DNA from: Pseudomonas frederiksbergensis
GTDB lineage: Bacteria > Pseudomonadota > Gammaproteobacteria > Pseudomonadales > Pseudomonadaceae
Length of the DNA: 64,000 nucleotides
Reading direction: 5' to 3'
Assembly: GCF_001952935.1 (NCBI RefSeq)
Contig: NZ_CP018319.1
Span: forward strand, 186,001 to 250,000
The notes under the pieces were generated by a model, which saw nothing but the letters and a program-made list of their open reading frames with translations, ran no database searches and was not told the DNA's origin. Positions 8,762 through 18,571 of this stretch are shown here, one piece after another. Position 1 is the stretch's first letter; the number at the start of each line of letters is the position of its first letter. Made by a program: the position numbers and the translations under genes.

Positions 8762-9199
8762 CTAAGACAGCTGAGCCTTGTATTCCTTCTCATACTGACC
8801 CGCGAGCGTCACTTTCTGTTTGTCGTCGAGTAGCTTGCCGGCCATCTGGAAGAACTTCTGCTCCTCCTCTTCCAGGTGGTGATTGACCTTCTCGGCGAGC
8901 TTCTTCGCGGCGACCAGCCAGGCCGGGCTGGACATCTCGGTTTCGTCGAGTGCTTCCATCATTTCATCCATCTCATGATGTTCGGCAATCGCATGACGGC
9001 TGAGGTCGACGCCGTTATCGAACTCCATCAGCGGAATGTAGAAATGCCGCTCTTCAGCGGTTTCGTGGGCCTGAAGTTCGGACTTGAGCTGCTTGTAAGC
9101 CTCGACCCGTTCGGGGGTGTCGCCGCTGGTCTGGATCAGCGCATCGGCGTAGATACGTTGGCGGTCGTGGCTTTCGCGCAAGGCTTCGAAAATATTCAC
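8762..9199 (-). CDS. Hemerythrin-like HHE-domain protein
   Basis: A 145-residue four-helix protein with iron-ligand-like His/Glu residues spaced as in hemerythrin HHE domains: ESHDRQR, AHETAEERHFYIPLM, HAIAEHHEMDEMM and NHHLEEEEQKFFQMA. Such stand-alone proteins bind a di-iron centre and are linked to oxygen, NO or stress handling. Single gene, no operon partner. Exact role unknown. Confidence 0.85.
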   Translation of the reverse strand: MNIFEALRESHDRQRIYADALIQTSGDTPERVEAYKQLKSELQAHETAEERHFYIPLMEFDNGVDLSRHAIAEHHEMDEMMEALDETEMSSPAWLVAAKKLAEKVNHHLEEEEQKFFQMAGKLLDDKQKVTLAGQYEKEYKAQLS

Positions 9200-9348
9200 G
9201 GATTGTCCTCATGGATCGCGTTCAGAATTGACGCTGTTTAGCCTAGACATCTGCGCCCGAACGACGGTTCCACCTCAAGACTGGAACAACGACCAGGTGA
9301 CGCGATAGTCTTGGAAATGTTTTCCCTCTGGCCATAAGGAAATAGCTG

Positions 9349-9780
9349 ATGACGCTGCGAATCGAACGATCGCAAAACCCCACGGATGAAGAACGCCAGG
9401 CAATCCTGCTGCCGTTGCGCGCCTATAACGCCGCAAAGGCCGGTGTCTCGACTCAGGAGCCCGTTGCCTTGCTGGTGCGTGACGAAAGCGGCGAGATTCT
9501 CGGCGGGCTTCACGGTCGGGTGTTTTACCAATGGTTGTATATCGACCTGTTGTCGGTGCCTGAACAGGCCCGGGGACAGGGCATGGGCACGAAACTGATG
9601 CAAATGGCTGAAGACCTGGCACGGGAAAAGGAATGCATCGGAGTCTGGCTCGACACCTTCGACTTCCAGGCACCGGAGTTCTACCGCAAGCTCGGCTACA
9701 GCGAGCTAGGCCAGATCACCGACTACCCACCGGGCCACAAGCGCTTCTTTTTCCAGAAGCGCCTGAAAAACGAAACCTGA
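9349..9780 (+). CDS. GNAT-family N-acetyltransferase
   Basis: A 143-residue GNAT-fold protein. The acetyl-CoA binding loop is LSVPEQARGQGMGTKLM, a good match to motif A (Q/R-x-x-G-x-G/A). The C-terminal part ends in LGYSELGQITDYPPGHKRFF, as in small-molecule acetyltransferases. The RBS TAAGGAAA lies about 10 bases before the ATG. Substrate unknown. Confidence 0.85.
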   Translation: MTLRIERSQNPTDEERQAILLPLRAYNAAKAGVSTQEPVALLVRDESGEILGGLHGRVFYQWLYIDLLSVPEQARGQGMGTKLMQMAEDLAREKECIGVWLDTFDFQAPEFYRKLGYSELGQITDYPPGHKRFFFQKRLKNET

Positions 9781-9823
9781 CCCGGCGGGAGCAAACCCCA
9801 TTTTCATAATCAACACAGAACAA

Positions 9824-9916
9824 CTGTGGGACCGGGCTTGCTCGCGAAGGCGGTGTGTCAGTCAACAGAGATGTTGAATGTACCGGCCTCTTCGCGAGCA
9901 AGCCCGCTCCCACAGG
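9824..9916. repeat. REPIN-like inverted REP pair
   Basis: Two inverted arms, CTGTGGGACCGGGCTTGCTC at the left and GAGCAAGCCCGCTCCCACAG at the right, enclose a spacer containing GTCAGTCAACAGAGATGTTG. Related pairs occur at 15408, 19948 and 33800. The arrangement matches the REPIN doublets of P. fluorescens, which are thought to be mobilised by RAYT transposases encoded elsewhere. Confidence 0.85.
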
Positions 9917-9937
9917 GGTTTGCGTCAATCCAAAGAA

Positions 9938-10288
9938 TCAGAGGCAGGTCGCCAACGCCGCCAGTCGGCGCTTGGCCACAAAGTCGTCATGCTGCGCGTA
10001 ATAATTCAGCACGGTAGCGGAAGCGTCAGTCTTCACGTCCACAAAGGACTCCGCCGAACGCGTGTAAACGGTGGTGCCGCCCTTCTCGCCAGGCTGCAAA
10101 TACGCGCCAGCATCGACACCGAACACCGCCTCATCCTGCCAGGAAAACTGCACACACTGGGCAACTACTTTTTCCGGTTTGTCCGACGTCAGGGTTTTGT
10201 ACGGGGTTCCAGTGCGGGCGTCGTTCATCGCCGAGCCCGCGCATCCCGCCAGCAACGTTACGGCCAGCGCCACCATCAGAATTCGCAT
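9938..10288 (-). CDS. Small lipoprotein, unknown function
   Basis: A 116-residue protein with a clear lipobox: a hydrophobic stretch then LLAGCAGS, Cys at residue 16, so it should be lipidated and anchored in the envelope. The mature part includes VVAQCVQFSWQDEAVFGVDA, TTVYTRSAESFVDVKTD and a C-terminal Cys, so there are two further cysteines that could pair. Similar short lipoproteins are common in Pseudomonas. I do not recognise a named family. Confidence 0.75.
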   Translation of the reverse strand: MRILMVALAVTLLAGCAGSAMNDARTGTPYKTLTSDKPEKVVAQCVQFSWQDEAVFGVDAGAYLQPGEKGGTTVYTRSAESFVDVKTDASATVLNYYAQHDDFVAKRRLAALATCL

Positions 10289-10449
10289 TGCATTCGCTCA
10301 TCAAGAAAAAGCGGACTGTATCACCGCGGCACGGCGTATCGTTCTGCTTTACTTCATTTATACCGCGACACCGAGTGACGATTCGCGCACCCTGTCGCGC
10401 CATTAACACCGCATCGCCCGTTTTTCCGGGCTTATTTTCTGGAAAGGTC

Positions 10450-10698
10450 ATGACACCCAACGCCGAATACTACAAACCGACCGCTGAATATGCCGACAAA
10501 CTGATCAGCCAGATCGGTCAGACGCCGTCCTGGATTGCCAAGCGGATTGGCGTCACCGACAAGCGAATTCGTTACATCCTCGACGGCGAAAGAACCGTCA
10601 AGGGTGAAACCACGCCAATCCAGATGACGTACCCCGAGCAGTTTGCCCTCGAGTGCCTGGCAGCAGCGGCCAAGGCCAGCAAGAAGCAGTCTTCGTAA
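10450..10698 (+). CDS. Small helix-turn-helix-like conserved protein
   Basis: An 82-residue protein. The central segment QTPSWIAKRIGVTDKRIRYI reads as a helix-turn-helix, suggesting DNA binding. The start at 10450 is preceded by GGAAAGG; the frame is open back to 10288, but that part overlaps the upstream region of the divergent lipoprotein gene and has no family character. Twenty bases separate it from the next gene, so the two are likely co-transcribed. Function unknown. Confidence 0.6.
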   Translation: MTPNAEYYKPTAEYADKLISQIGQTPSWIAKRIGVTDKRIRYILDGERTVKGETTPIQMTYPEQFALECLAAAAKASKKQSS

Positions 10699-10718
10699 TC
10701 CAGCCTCAAGGAGCGACC

Positions 10719-11048
10719 ATGGCGGCAACCGAACAGCAACACGAGCAAGCGCTGAAGAAGTTTCTCGATGAGCGCCCTGAACTGCGCGTCGAACTCGACA
10801 ACCTCAACCCGCTGTTGGCTCAGGCCAAGGGCGAGACCGCGGCGCAGTACCGCGACGAACGCTTGCATGAAGCCTTCGAAGCCGAGGCCGAGCGCCTGGG
10901 ATTGTTTGCCTGGGAGCTGACACTGCAACTGACCGCCGCGACGCCCGAGGACTATCAGGCGCAGCGCCTGGAAGTGCACAAGGAAGTGGCCGAGATGGCC
11001 GGCATGGACTGGCGGGAGTATTGCGAGTTATATGGATTGAGTAAGTGA
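10719..11048 (+). CDS. DUF6388-like conserved protein
   Basis: A 109-residue soluble, acidic, mainly helical protein with ELDNLNPLLAQAKGETAAQY, YRDERLHEAFEAEAERLG and a C-terminal MAGMDWREYCELYGL. From memory this resembles the Pseudomonas family annotated DUF6388. RBS AAGGAG lies six bases before the ATG. It follows the small HTH-like gene closely. No function is known. Confidence 0.65.
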   Translation: MAATEQQHEQALKKFLDERPELRVELDNLNPLLAQAKGETAAQYRDERLHEAFEAEAERLGLFAWELTLQLTAATPEDYQAQRLEVHKEVAEMAGMDWREYCELYGLSK

Positions 11049-11083
11049 CTATTTCAGTCGCTGCCTGAGGACGACCTTCGCTG

Positions 11084-11788
11084 ATGTTGCCATCCCTCTC
11101 AACTGACCGCGCCAGCCCGGGCCACCTGCATACCCGCAAATGGCGCGGACGCATCGGCATGTCGCTGGTGGCCAGCCTCTCGGTGCTCGCCGGCATGACC
11201 GACGCCATCGGCTTCATGGCCAGCGGTGATTTCGTCTCGTTCATGAGCGGCAACACCACCCGCCTCGCGGTCGCCATCAGCGACGGCGACCTGGGCCTCA
11301 CGTTGCGCCTGGTGATCCTCGTCGGCACCTTCGTCGTCGGCAACGCCTTGGGCATTGTCGTCAGTCGCCTCGGCGGCCGTCGGGCGCTGCCCTTGCTGCT
11401 GTGCATCGCCACGCTGCTCTGCGGCGCCGCTGCCTGGCCCTACGACGAACAATTGCCGGCGCTTCTGGCGACGATCATCGCCATGGGCATGCTCAATGCC
11501 GCCGTGGAAGAAGTGAACGGACTGCCGGTCGGCCTGACCTACGTCACCGGCGCCCTGTCGCGCTTCGGCCGTGGGCTGGGACGCTGGATGCTCGGCGAAC
11601 GGCGTAACGGCTGGCGCGTGCAATTGATTCCCTGGACCGGGATGTTTGCCGGCGCGGTAATCGGCGCCTTGCTGGAACATCACCTGGGGCTCAAGGCTTT
11701 GTTTGTCAGCGGTCTGCTGGCCGGCGCGGTCGGGTTGCTGTCGCTGAAAATCCCGCAGCGCTGGCAATTGGGTTACATGCCGCGCTGA
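11084..11788 (+). CDS. YoaK/DUF1275-family membrane protein
   Basis: A 234-residue inner-membrane protein with about six hydrophobic segments. Family hallmarks are near the N-terminus: SLSVLAGMTDAIGFM followed by DFVSFMSGNTTRLAVAI, and later GLPVGLTYVTGALSRFGRGL. DUF1275 members are uncharacterised putative transporters or permease-like proteins. The start at 11084 is used; a second in-frame ATG at 11159 would remove a charged 25-residue N-terminus and is possible. Confidence 0.8.
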   Translation: MLPSLSTDRASPGHLHTRKWRGRIGMSLVASLSVLAGMTDAIGFMASGDFVSFMSGNTTRLAVAISDGDLGLTLRLVILVGTFVVGNALGIVVSRLGGRRALPLLLCIATLLCGAAAWPYDEQLPALLATIIAMGMLNAAVEEVNGLPVGLTYVTGALSRFGRGLGRWMLGERRNGWRVQLIPWTGMFAGAVIGALLEHHLGLKALFVSGLLAGAVGLLSLKIPQRWQLGYMPR

Positions 11789-11899
11789 TCGGTGGTTGAT
11801 CGAATTGGGTGCACCTGACACACCATCTCGCGGCAAAGCCCTTCGCCGCCCCGGCGATAAAGCTTTATCATGGCCGCAGTTTTGCTGATCGAGTCCGTC

Positions 11900-12292
11900 A
11901 TGAAATTCGCCATCGCGCTGTTTTCCGCCGCCCATGCGCCCTCCTCGCGCCGCGCCCTGCTGTTTGCCCAGGCTGCGCTGGCCGGTGGGCATGAGATTGT
12001 TCGGCTGTTTTTCTACCAGGACGGCGTCTACAACGCCTCCGGCAGCGTGGTCACGCCGCAGGATGAGCAGGACTTGCCCAAGCAATGGCGCAACTTCGTC
12101 ACCGAGCATCAACTGGACGGCGTCGTGTGTATCGCAGCCGCCCTGCGTCGTGGCGTGCTGAATGAAGAAGAAGCCGGGCGCTATCAGCGTCAAGCTGTGG
12201 CGGTGGGCGCGCCGTGGGAATTGTCTGGCCTGGGCCAGCTGCATGACGCGGTGCAGGATGCTGACCGCCTGATCTGTTTTGGAGGCGCGTGA
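11900..12292 (+). CDS. tusD: Sulfurtransferase complex subunit TusD
   Basis: A 130-residue DsrE-fold protein carrying the active cysteine in DGVVCIAAALRRG. TusD sits in the TusBCD hexamer that accepts persulfide from TusA and passes it to TusE for 2-thiolation of tRNA wobble uridine by MnmA; mnmA itself lies at 34438 in this window. The ATG at 11900 gives the standard N-terminus MKFAIALFSAAHAP. First of five tightly packed genes; tusC follows after one base. Confidence 0.92.
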   Translation: MKFAIALFSAAHAPSSRRALLFAQAALAGGHEIVRLFFYQDGVYNASGSVVTPQDEQDLPKQWRNFVTEHQLDGVVCIAAALRRGVLNEEEAGRYQRQAVAVGAPWELSGLGQLHDAVQDADRLICFGGA

Positions 12293-12293
12293 G

Positions 12294-12656
12294 ATGGCTA
12301 AATCCTTGCTGATTATCAGCCGTCAGGCGCCCTGGTCCGGGCCGAGTGCGCGGGAAGCGCTGGACATCGTGCTGGCCGGCGGCGCCTTCGATCTGCCGAT
12401 CGGCCTGCTGTTTCTCGATGACGGAGTGTTCCAGCTCGCCGCGAAACAGGACGCCAAGGCCCTCCAGCAGAAGGACCTCAGTGCCAATCTGCAAGCCTTG
12501 CCAATGTTCGGTGTCGACGAACTGTTTGTCTGTGCCGACAGCGTTGTGCAACGGGGTCTGAACCCGGCCGGCTTGGCGCTGGAAGAAGCGCAGGTGCTGG
12601 CCGCCCACGAAATCACCGCACTTATTGACCGTTACGACCAGGTGATCACCCTCTGA
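12294..12656 (+). CDS. tusC: Sulfurtransferase complex subunit TusC
   Basis: A 120-residue DsrE/F-like subunit of the TusBCD complex, with the typical N-terminus MAKSLLIISRQAPWSG and FDLPIGLLFLDDGVFQL. The ATG at 12294 directly follows the tusD stop codon and its last base is shared with the start of tusB, a sign of translational coupling. TusC is structural in the persulfide relay. Confidence 0.92.
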   Translation: MAKSLLIISRQAPWSGPSAREALDIVLAGGAFDLPIGLLFLDDGVFQLAAKQDAKALQQKDLSANLQALPMFGVDELFVCADSVVQRGLNPAGLALEEAQVLAAHEITALIDRYDQVITL

Positions 12657-12949
12657 TGTCGACTTTGCATGTGTTGTCTCATTCCCCGTTCGGCGACGAT
12701 CGCCTGACCAGTTGCCTGCGCTTGATGGGTGCTGACGATGCGCTGCTGCTGACTGGCGACGCGGTTTATGCGTTGCAACCAGGGACCGCGCCGTTCAAAG
12801 CGCTGAACGCCCGCAGCCCGAAACTGTTCGTACTGGCCGAAGACGCCCAGGCTCGCGCGCTGGAGATTCCTGACACGGCCAAGGCCATCGATTACCCGGC
12901 CTTCGTCGAGCTGTCGATTCACTACGACAAGGTCAACAGTTGGCTATGA
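12656..12949 (+). CDS. tusB: Sulfurtransferase complex subunit TusB
   Basis: A 97-residue DsrH-like subunit (STLHVLSHSPFGDDRLTSCL, then ALLLTGDAVYAL). It overlaps tusC by one base and tusE by four bases. It completes the TusBCD trimer-of-subunits used for tRNA thiolation. Confidence 0.9.
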   Translation: MSTLHVLSHSPFGDDRLTSCLRLMGADDALLLTGDAVYALQPGTAPFKALNARSPKLFVLAEDAQARALEIPDTAKAIDYPAFVELSIHYDKVNSWL

Positions 12950-13281
12950 AATCCCTGACGGTCGGCGCACGCGCCATCGAGCTGGACAAGGACGGTTTCC
13001 TGGTCGAACTGAGCGACTGGTCCTGCGAAGTGGCCAGCGCCCTGGCCGCCGCCGAAGACATCGAGTTGAGCCCCGAACACTGGGAGATCCTCGAACTGCT
13101 GCGCAGCTTCTACGCCGAATTCCAGCTGTCGCCGGCCACCCGTCCGCTGATCAAGTACACAGCAACGAAGCTGGGCCCGGAAAAGGGCAACAGCCTGCAC
13201 CTGAACCGACTGTTCAAAGGCACCCCTGCCAAACTCGCCGCGAAACTGGCGGGCCTGCCCAAACCGACGAATTGCTTATGA
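12946..13281 (+). CDS. tusE: TusE/DsrC-family sulfur relay protein
   Basis: A 111-residue DsrC/TusE-family protein. The C-terminal arm has the conserved YTATKLGPEKGNSLHLNRLF and LAGLPKPTNCL, with the reactive cysteine as penultimate residue. TusE takes persulfide from TusBCD and hands it to MnmA. The ATG at 12946 lies inside the tusB stop region (ATGA overlap). Confidence 0.92.
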   Translation: MKSLTVGARAIELDKDGFLVELSDWSCEVASALAAAEDIELSPEHWEILELLRSFYAEFQLSPATRPLIKYTATKLGPEKGNSLHLNRLFKGTPAKLAAKLAGLPKPTNCL

Positions 13282-14279
13282 CCGACTACACTGCGCTGAC
13301 CCTCGAAACACCCGCCGAACACCCGTTCGCCCAGTTCGTGCGCATTCTCGGCAAAGGCAAGCGCGGCGCCCGCGACTTGACCCGCGAGGAAGCCCGCGAA
13401 GCCATGGGCATGGTGCTCGACCACAAGGTCGAAGACACCCAACTCGGCGCGTTCCTGATGCTGTTGCGGCACAAGGAAGAAAGCGCCGAGGAAATGGCCG
13501 GGTTTACCGAAGCCTTGCGTGAACGGTTGAATCCGCCGGCACTGGCCGTCGATCTGGACTGGCCGACATATGCCGGCAAGAAACGCCATCTGCCTTGGTA
13601 CCTGCTGGCCGCCAAGTGTCTGGCACAGAATGGCGTGCGGATTTTCATGCATGGCGGCGGCGCGCACACGGCCGGTAGGCTCTACAGCGAGCAACTGCTG
13701 GATGAGTTGAAGATCCCGTTGTGCCGCGACTGGCAGCAGGTCGGCGACGCACTGGATAACGGCAGCCTGGCCTTCATGCCGCTGGTGGATTGGGCACCGC
13801 AGCTGCAACGAATGATCGACCTGCGCAACACCTTGGGCCTGCGCTCGCCGATCCATTCCCTGACGCGGATTCTCAACCCGTTGAGTGCCCGCTGTGGCCT
13901 GCAAAGCATTTTCCACCCCGGTTACCAGGCGGTGCATCGCGATGCCAGCGGCTTGCTCGGCGATACCGCGATCGTGGTGAAAGGCGACGGCGGCGAAATC
14001 GAGATCAACCCAGACGCCGACAGTCACTTGTACGGCACCACTGGCGGCGAAAGCTGGGACGAGGAATGGCCGCAGCTGTCGGCACAACGCCACGTCAAAC
14101 CGGCCACCCTCGATCCCGAGCACTTGAAAGCCGTGTGGCGTGGCGACGTAGTCGACAGCTATCCGCAAATGGCACTGATCTCGACCATGGCCCTGGCCTT
14201 GCGCGGCCTCGGCCAACCCCGTGAGCAGGCCTTCGAAACCGCCCAGCAGTATTGGGATGCGCGGGACAAATCGATATAA
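13278..14279 (+). CDS. ybiB: TrpD2/YbiB-type glycosyltransferase-family protein
   Basis: A 333-residue protein of the nucleoside phosphorylase-ribosyltransferase fold related to anthranilate phosphoribosyltransferase (TrpD2/YbiB group). Features are the N-terminal helical domain (REEAREAMGMVLDHKVEDTQ, LGAFLMLLRHKEESAEEMAG) and the catalytic region with HGGGAHTAGRLYSEQLL and LGLRSPIHSLTRILNPLSA. E. coli YbiB is reported to bind nucleic acid rather than make tryptophan. ATGA overlap with tusE puts it in the tus operon. Biochemical role unresolved. Confidence 0.8.
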   Translation: MTDYTALTLETPAEHPFAQFVRILGKGKRGARDLTREEAREAMGMVLDHKVEDTQLGAFLMLLRHKEESAEEMAGFTEALRERLNPPALAVDLDWPTYAGKKRHLPWYLLAAKCLAQNGVRIFMHGGGAHTAGRLYSEQLLDELKIPLCRDWQQVGDALDNGSLAFMPLVDWAPQLQRMIDLRNTLGLRSPIHSLTRILNPLSARCGLQSIFHPGYQAVHRDASGLLGDTAIVVKGDGGEIEINPDADSHLYGTTGGESWDEEWPQLSAQRHVKPATLDPEHLKAVWRGDVVDSYPQMALISTMALALRGLGQPREQAFETAQQYWDARDKSI

Positions 14280-14287
14280 CCGATCAT

Positions 14288-14312
14288 AAGCGCCCAACCT
14301 TTGCGCTTTTTA
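14288..14312 (+). terminator. Weak rho-independent terminator after the tus operon
   Basis: Inverted repeat AAGCGC / GCGCTT with a nine-base loop, followed by a T run, nine bases after the YbiB stop codon. The stem is only six pairs, so it is a weak call. Confidence 0.45.
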
Positions 14313-14369
14313 ATCGAACCTATGCGAATAGACTCCTCTCCAACGCTTATTGGTTGAGGAGTCTTGGAC

Positions 14370-15377
14370 ATGGGTTTGTTAGTTGAAGGCCGCTGGCACG
14401 ACCAGTGGTACGAAAGCAGCAAGGATGGCGCGTTCCAGCGTGAACAAGCGCAGCGTCGTAACTGGCTGACCACCGATGGCAAACCTGGCCCGACAGGTGT
14501 TGGTGGCTTTGCGGCCGAGGCCGGTCGTTATCACCTCTACGTGTCCCTCGCCTGTCCATGGGCTCACCGCACGCTGATCCTGCGCAAACTCAAAGGCCTC
14601 GAAAGCCTCATCGACGTCTCGGTGGTCAGTTGGTTGATGCTGGAAAACGGCTGGACCTTCGACCAGAACCTCGGATCGACCGGGGACAAGCTCGATCATT
14701 TCAATTTCATGCACCAGCGCTACACCGCCGATACCGCCGACTACACCGGCCGCGTCACCGTGCCGGTGCTCTGGGACAAACAGCAGAATCGCATCGTCAA
14801 CAATGAATCGGCGGAGATCATCCGCATGTTCAATGGCGCCTTCGATGATTTGACGGGTAATGACCTGGATTTCTACCCTGCGCCGCTGCGGGGCGAAATC
14901 GATGCGCTGAACGAACGGATTTATCCGACGGTGAACAATGGCGTGTATCGCGCAGGATTTGCCACAGCGCAGAAGGCTTATGAAGAAGCGTTCGACGGGT
15001 TGTTCGAGGAGCTTGATCGGCTGGAACAGCTGTTGGGTGCCAATCGCTATTTGGCGGGTGAGTACCTGACCGAAGCGGATATTCGGCTGTTCACCACGTT
15101 GATTCGCTTTGACGCGGTGTATTACGGGCACTTCAAGTGCAACCTGCGGCGGATTGCCGATTATCCGAATCTGTCGAACTGGCTGCGGGAGATTTATCAG
15201 TGGCCGGGGATTGCCGAGACGGTGAACTTCGAGCACATCAAGAATCACTACTACGGCAGCCACAAGACCATCAATCCGACGGGGATCGTGCCGAAAGGGC
15301 CGGCGCAGGATTTCACAGCGCCGCATGATCGGGAGCGGTTGAGCGGGAAAGGGGTTTGGCTTAAGAGCCAGGCCTGA
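14370..15377 (+). CDS. yqjG: Glutathionyl-hydroquinone reductase (Xi-class GST)
   Basis: A 335-residue Xi-class glutathione transferase. The catalytic Cys is in YVSLACPWAHRTLILRKLKG, the CPWA motif that separates this class from Ser/Tyr GSTs. Other family blocks are VPVLWDKQQNRIVNNESAEI and the C-terminal helical domain with YLTEADIRLFTTLIRFD. These enzymes reduce glutathionyl-hydroquinones to hydroquinones. Start at ATG 14370 with GAGGAG upstream; a TTG two codons earlier is less likely. Confidence 0.9.
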   Translation: MGLLVEGRWHDQWYESSKDGAFQREQAQRRNWLTTDGKPGPTGVGGFAAEAGRYHLYVSLACPWAHRTLILRKLKGLESLIDVSVVSWLMLENGWTFDQNLGSTGDKLDHFNFMHQRYTADTADYTGRVTVPVLWDKQQNRIVNNESAEIIRMFNGAFDDLTGNDLDFYPAPLRGEIDALNERIYPTVNNGVYRAGFATAQKAYEEAFDGLFEELDRLEQLLGANRYLAGEYLTEADIRLFTTLIRFDAVYYGHFKCNLRRIADYPNLSNWLREIYQWPGIAETVNFEHIKNHYYGSHKTINPTGIVPKGPAQDFTAPHDRERLSGKGVWLKSQA

Positions 15378-15407
15378 TCTGACATACTGGGCGGTTTTGA
15401 GGGCCCC

Positions 15408-15489
15408 TTCGCGAGCAAGCCCGCTCCCACATTCAACCGTATTCTTCAGTTAGAACTCGGTCAAATGTGGGAGCGGGCTTGCTCGCGAA
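15408..15489. repeat. REPIN-like inverted REP pair
   Basis: Left arm TTCGCGAGCAAGCCCGCTCC and right arm GGAGCGGGCTTGCTCGCGAA are perfectly complementary over about 26 bases, with a short (about 29-base) spacer. Its two arms face outward in the order opposite to the 9824 copy. It lies between the convergent yqjG and cysG genes. Confidence 0.85.
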
Positions 15490-15505
15490 TGGAGCGACTC
15501 GGTGT

Positions 15506-16900
15506 TCAGACTTGCGCCTGCGCACCCTCGAACCACGCCAGTTTCTCGCGCAACTGCACCACTTCACCAACGATCACCAGCGTCGGCGCATGCACTTCAT
15601 GCTCCGCCACCAGACTTGGCAAATCGGCCAACGTGCCGGTAAACACCCGTTGATTGACCGTGGTGCCCTGCTGGATCAACGCCGCTGGCGTATCCGCTGC
15701 GCGACCATGCTTGATCAACTGTTCGCAAATGATCGGCAACCCCACCAACCCCATGTAAAACACCAGGGTTTGCGCCGGCGCGACCAGGTCGGCCCACGGC
15801 AAATCGGTGGAACCGTCCTTCAGGTGCCCGGTGACAAAACGCACAGACTGCGCGTAATCACGGTGCGTCAGCGGAATTCCGGCATACGCCGCGCAACCGC
15901 TGGCCGCGGTGATACCCGGCACCACCTGGAACGGGATGCCATGGGCCGCCAGTTCTTCGATCTCTTCACCGCCGCGACCGAAGATGAACGGATCACCGCC
16001 CTTCAATCGCACGACCCGCTTGCCCTGCTTGGCCAAATCCACCAATTGCTGGTTGATCTGATCCTGCGGCACAGCGTGATCGGCGCGACGCTTGCCGACG
16101 TAAATCCGCTCGGCATCGCGACGGCACAAATCCAGAATCGCCGGCGCCACCAAGCGGTCATACAGCACCACATCGGCTTGCTGCATCAGACGCAAGGCAC
16201 GGAAGGTCAGCAGGTCGGGATCACCCGGACCGGCGCCCACCAAATAGACTTCGCCCGTTGCATTCGGTGCTTCACCGGCAATTTTCGCCAGCATCAAGCG
16301 CTCGGCTTCGGCGCCCTGCCCGGCCAGTTGTCGGTCGGCAATTGGGCCCTGGAACACATCTTCCCAGAACGCCCGACGCTGCTGCACATCCGGGAACAGG
16401 TGTTTGACCTGGCTGCGAAAACGTGCGGCCAGGCCGGCCAGTTGACCGTAGGTGGAAGGAATCCAGGTTTCCAGTTTGGCGCGGATCAACCGCGCCAGCA
16501 CCGGCGCATCGCCGCCGCTGGAGACCGCTACGATCAAAGGAGAACGGTCGACGATCGCCGGGAAGATCACGCTGCACAAGGCTGGCGCGTCCACCACGTT
16601 GACCGGCACGCAACGCCGATGGGCATCGGCGGAGACTTGCGCGTTCAGCGGTTCGTCGTCGGTGGCGGCGATGATCAGCCCGCAACCGTCCAGGTCCGAT
16701 TCAACGTAGCCTCGCACCAGACATTCGCCACCGCTACCGGCAACCAGTTCGCGCAGTTGCGGTTCGATTTCAGGTGCGACCACCCGCAGCAGCGCACCGG
16801 CTTCGGCCAGCAGGCGGGATTTGCGCAAGGCAATCTCCCCCCCGCCGACGACCAAGACACGACTGCCGCGAAGGTTATGGAACAGCGGCAGATAGTCCAT
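15506..16900 (-). CDS. cysG: Siroheme synthase CysG (multifunctional)
   Basis: A 464-residue trifunctional enzyme making siroheme from uroporphyrinogen III. The N-terminal dehydrogenase/ferrochelatase half has the NAD-binding [18 protein letters not shown]. The C-terminal SUMT half begins [20 protein letters not shown] and includes [20 protein letters not shown] and [20 protein letters not shown]. Length matches E. coli CysG (457). It directly abuts serS (one base apart). Siroheme serves sulfite and nitrite reductases. Confidence 0.95.
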   Translation of the reverse strand: MDYLPLFHNLRGSRVLVVGGGEIALRKSRLLAEAGALLRVVAPEIEPQLRELVAGSGGECLVRGYVESDLDGCGLIIAATDDEPLNAQVSADAHRRCVPVNVVDAPALCSVIFPAIVDRSPLIVAVSSGGDAPVLARLIRAKLETWIPSTYGQLAGLAARFRSQVKHLFPDVQQRRAFWEDVFQGPIADRQLAGQGAEAERLMLAKIAGEAPNATGEVYLVGAGPGDPDLLTFRALRLMQQADVVLYDRLVAPAILDLCRRDAERIYVGKRRADHAVPQDQINQQLVDLAKQGKRVVRLKGGDPFIFGRGGEEIEELAAHGIPFQVVPGITAASGCAAYAGIPLTHRDYAQSVRFVTGHLKDGSTDLPWADLVAPAQTLVFYMGLVGLPIICEQLIKHGRAADTPAALIQQGTTVNQRVFTGTLADLPSLVAEHEVHAPTLVIVGEVVQLREKLAWFEGAQAQV

Positions 16901-18193
<1,293 letters not shown>

Positions 18194-18196
18194 TTA

Positions 18197-18571
18197 TCAA
18201 AGTTTGGTCAAGGACAGGCCAGCCCAGGTAGCGAGCAGCCCACCGAATACGCTGATGGCAGCATAGACAATAGCGAGCGGCATTTGCCCGGTTTCCAGCA
18301 GGCGCACCGTGTCCAGTGAAAAAGATGAAAAAGTCGTCAGCCCCCCGAGGAAGCCGACCATCAACCCGGCGCGCACCTCAATCGGCACCTCCGGGCGTAT
18401 TAAAAACAGACCGTATAGAACGCCGATCAGCAAACAGCCGACGATATTAACGGCCAGCGTCGCGGTATAGAAGTGCCGCGGCCAATTAGCGTTGATCCAG
18501 TTACCCGTGGCAAAGCGCAAAAGCGTTCCGGCGATACCGCCCACAGAAACAGCAACGATCAAAGGGATCAC
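18197..18571 (-). CDS. crcB: Fluoride exporter CrcB
   Basis: A 124-residue protein with four membrane segments, the Fluc/CrcB size. It has the family signatures [19 protein letters not shown] and [20 protein letters not shown]. Fluc dimers export fluoride passively. Its start overlaps the rarA stop by one base, and no separate leader exists here, so no fluoride riboswitch is evident at this copy. Confidence 0.93.
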   Translation of the reverse strand: MIPLIVAVSVGGIAGTLLRFATGNWINANWPRHFYTATLAVNIVGCLLIGVLYGLFLIRPEVPIEVRAGLMVGFLGGLTTFSSFSLDTVRLLETGQMPLAIVYAAISVFGGLLATWAGLSLTKL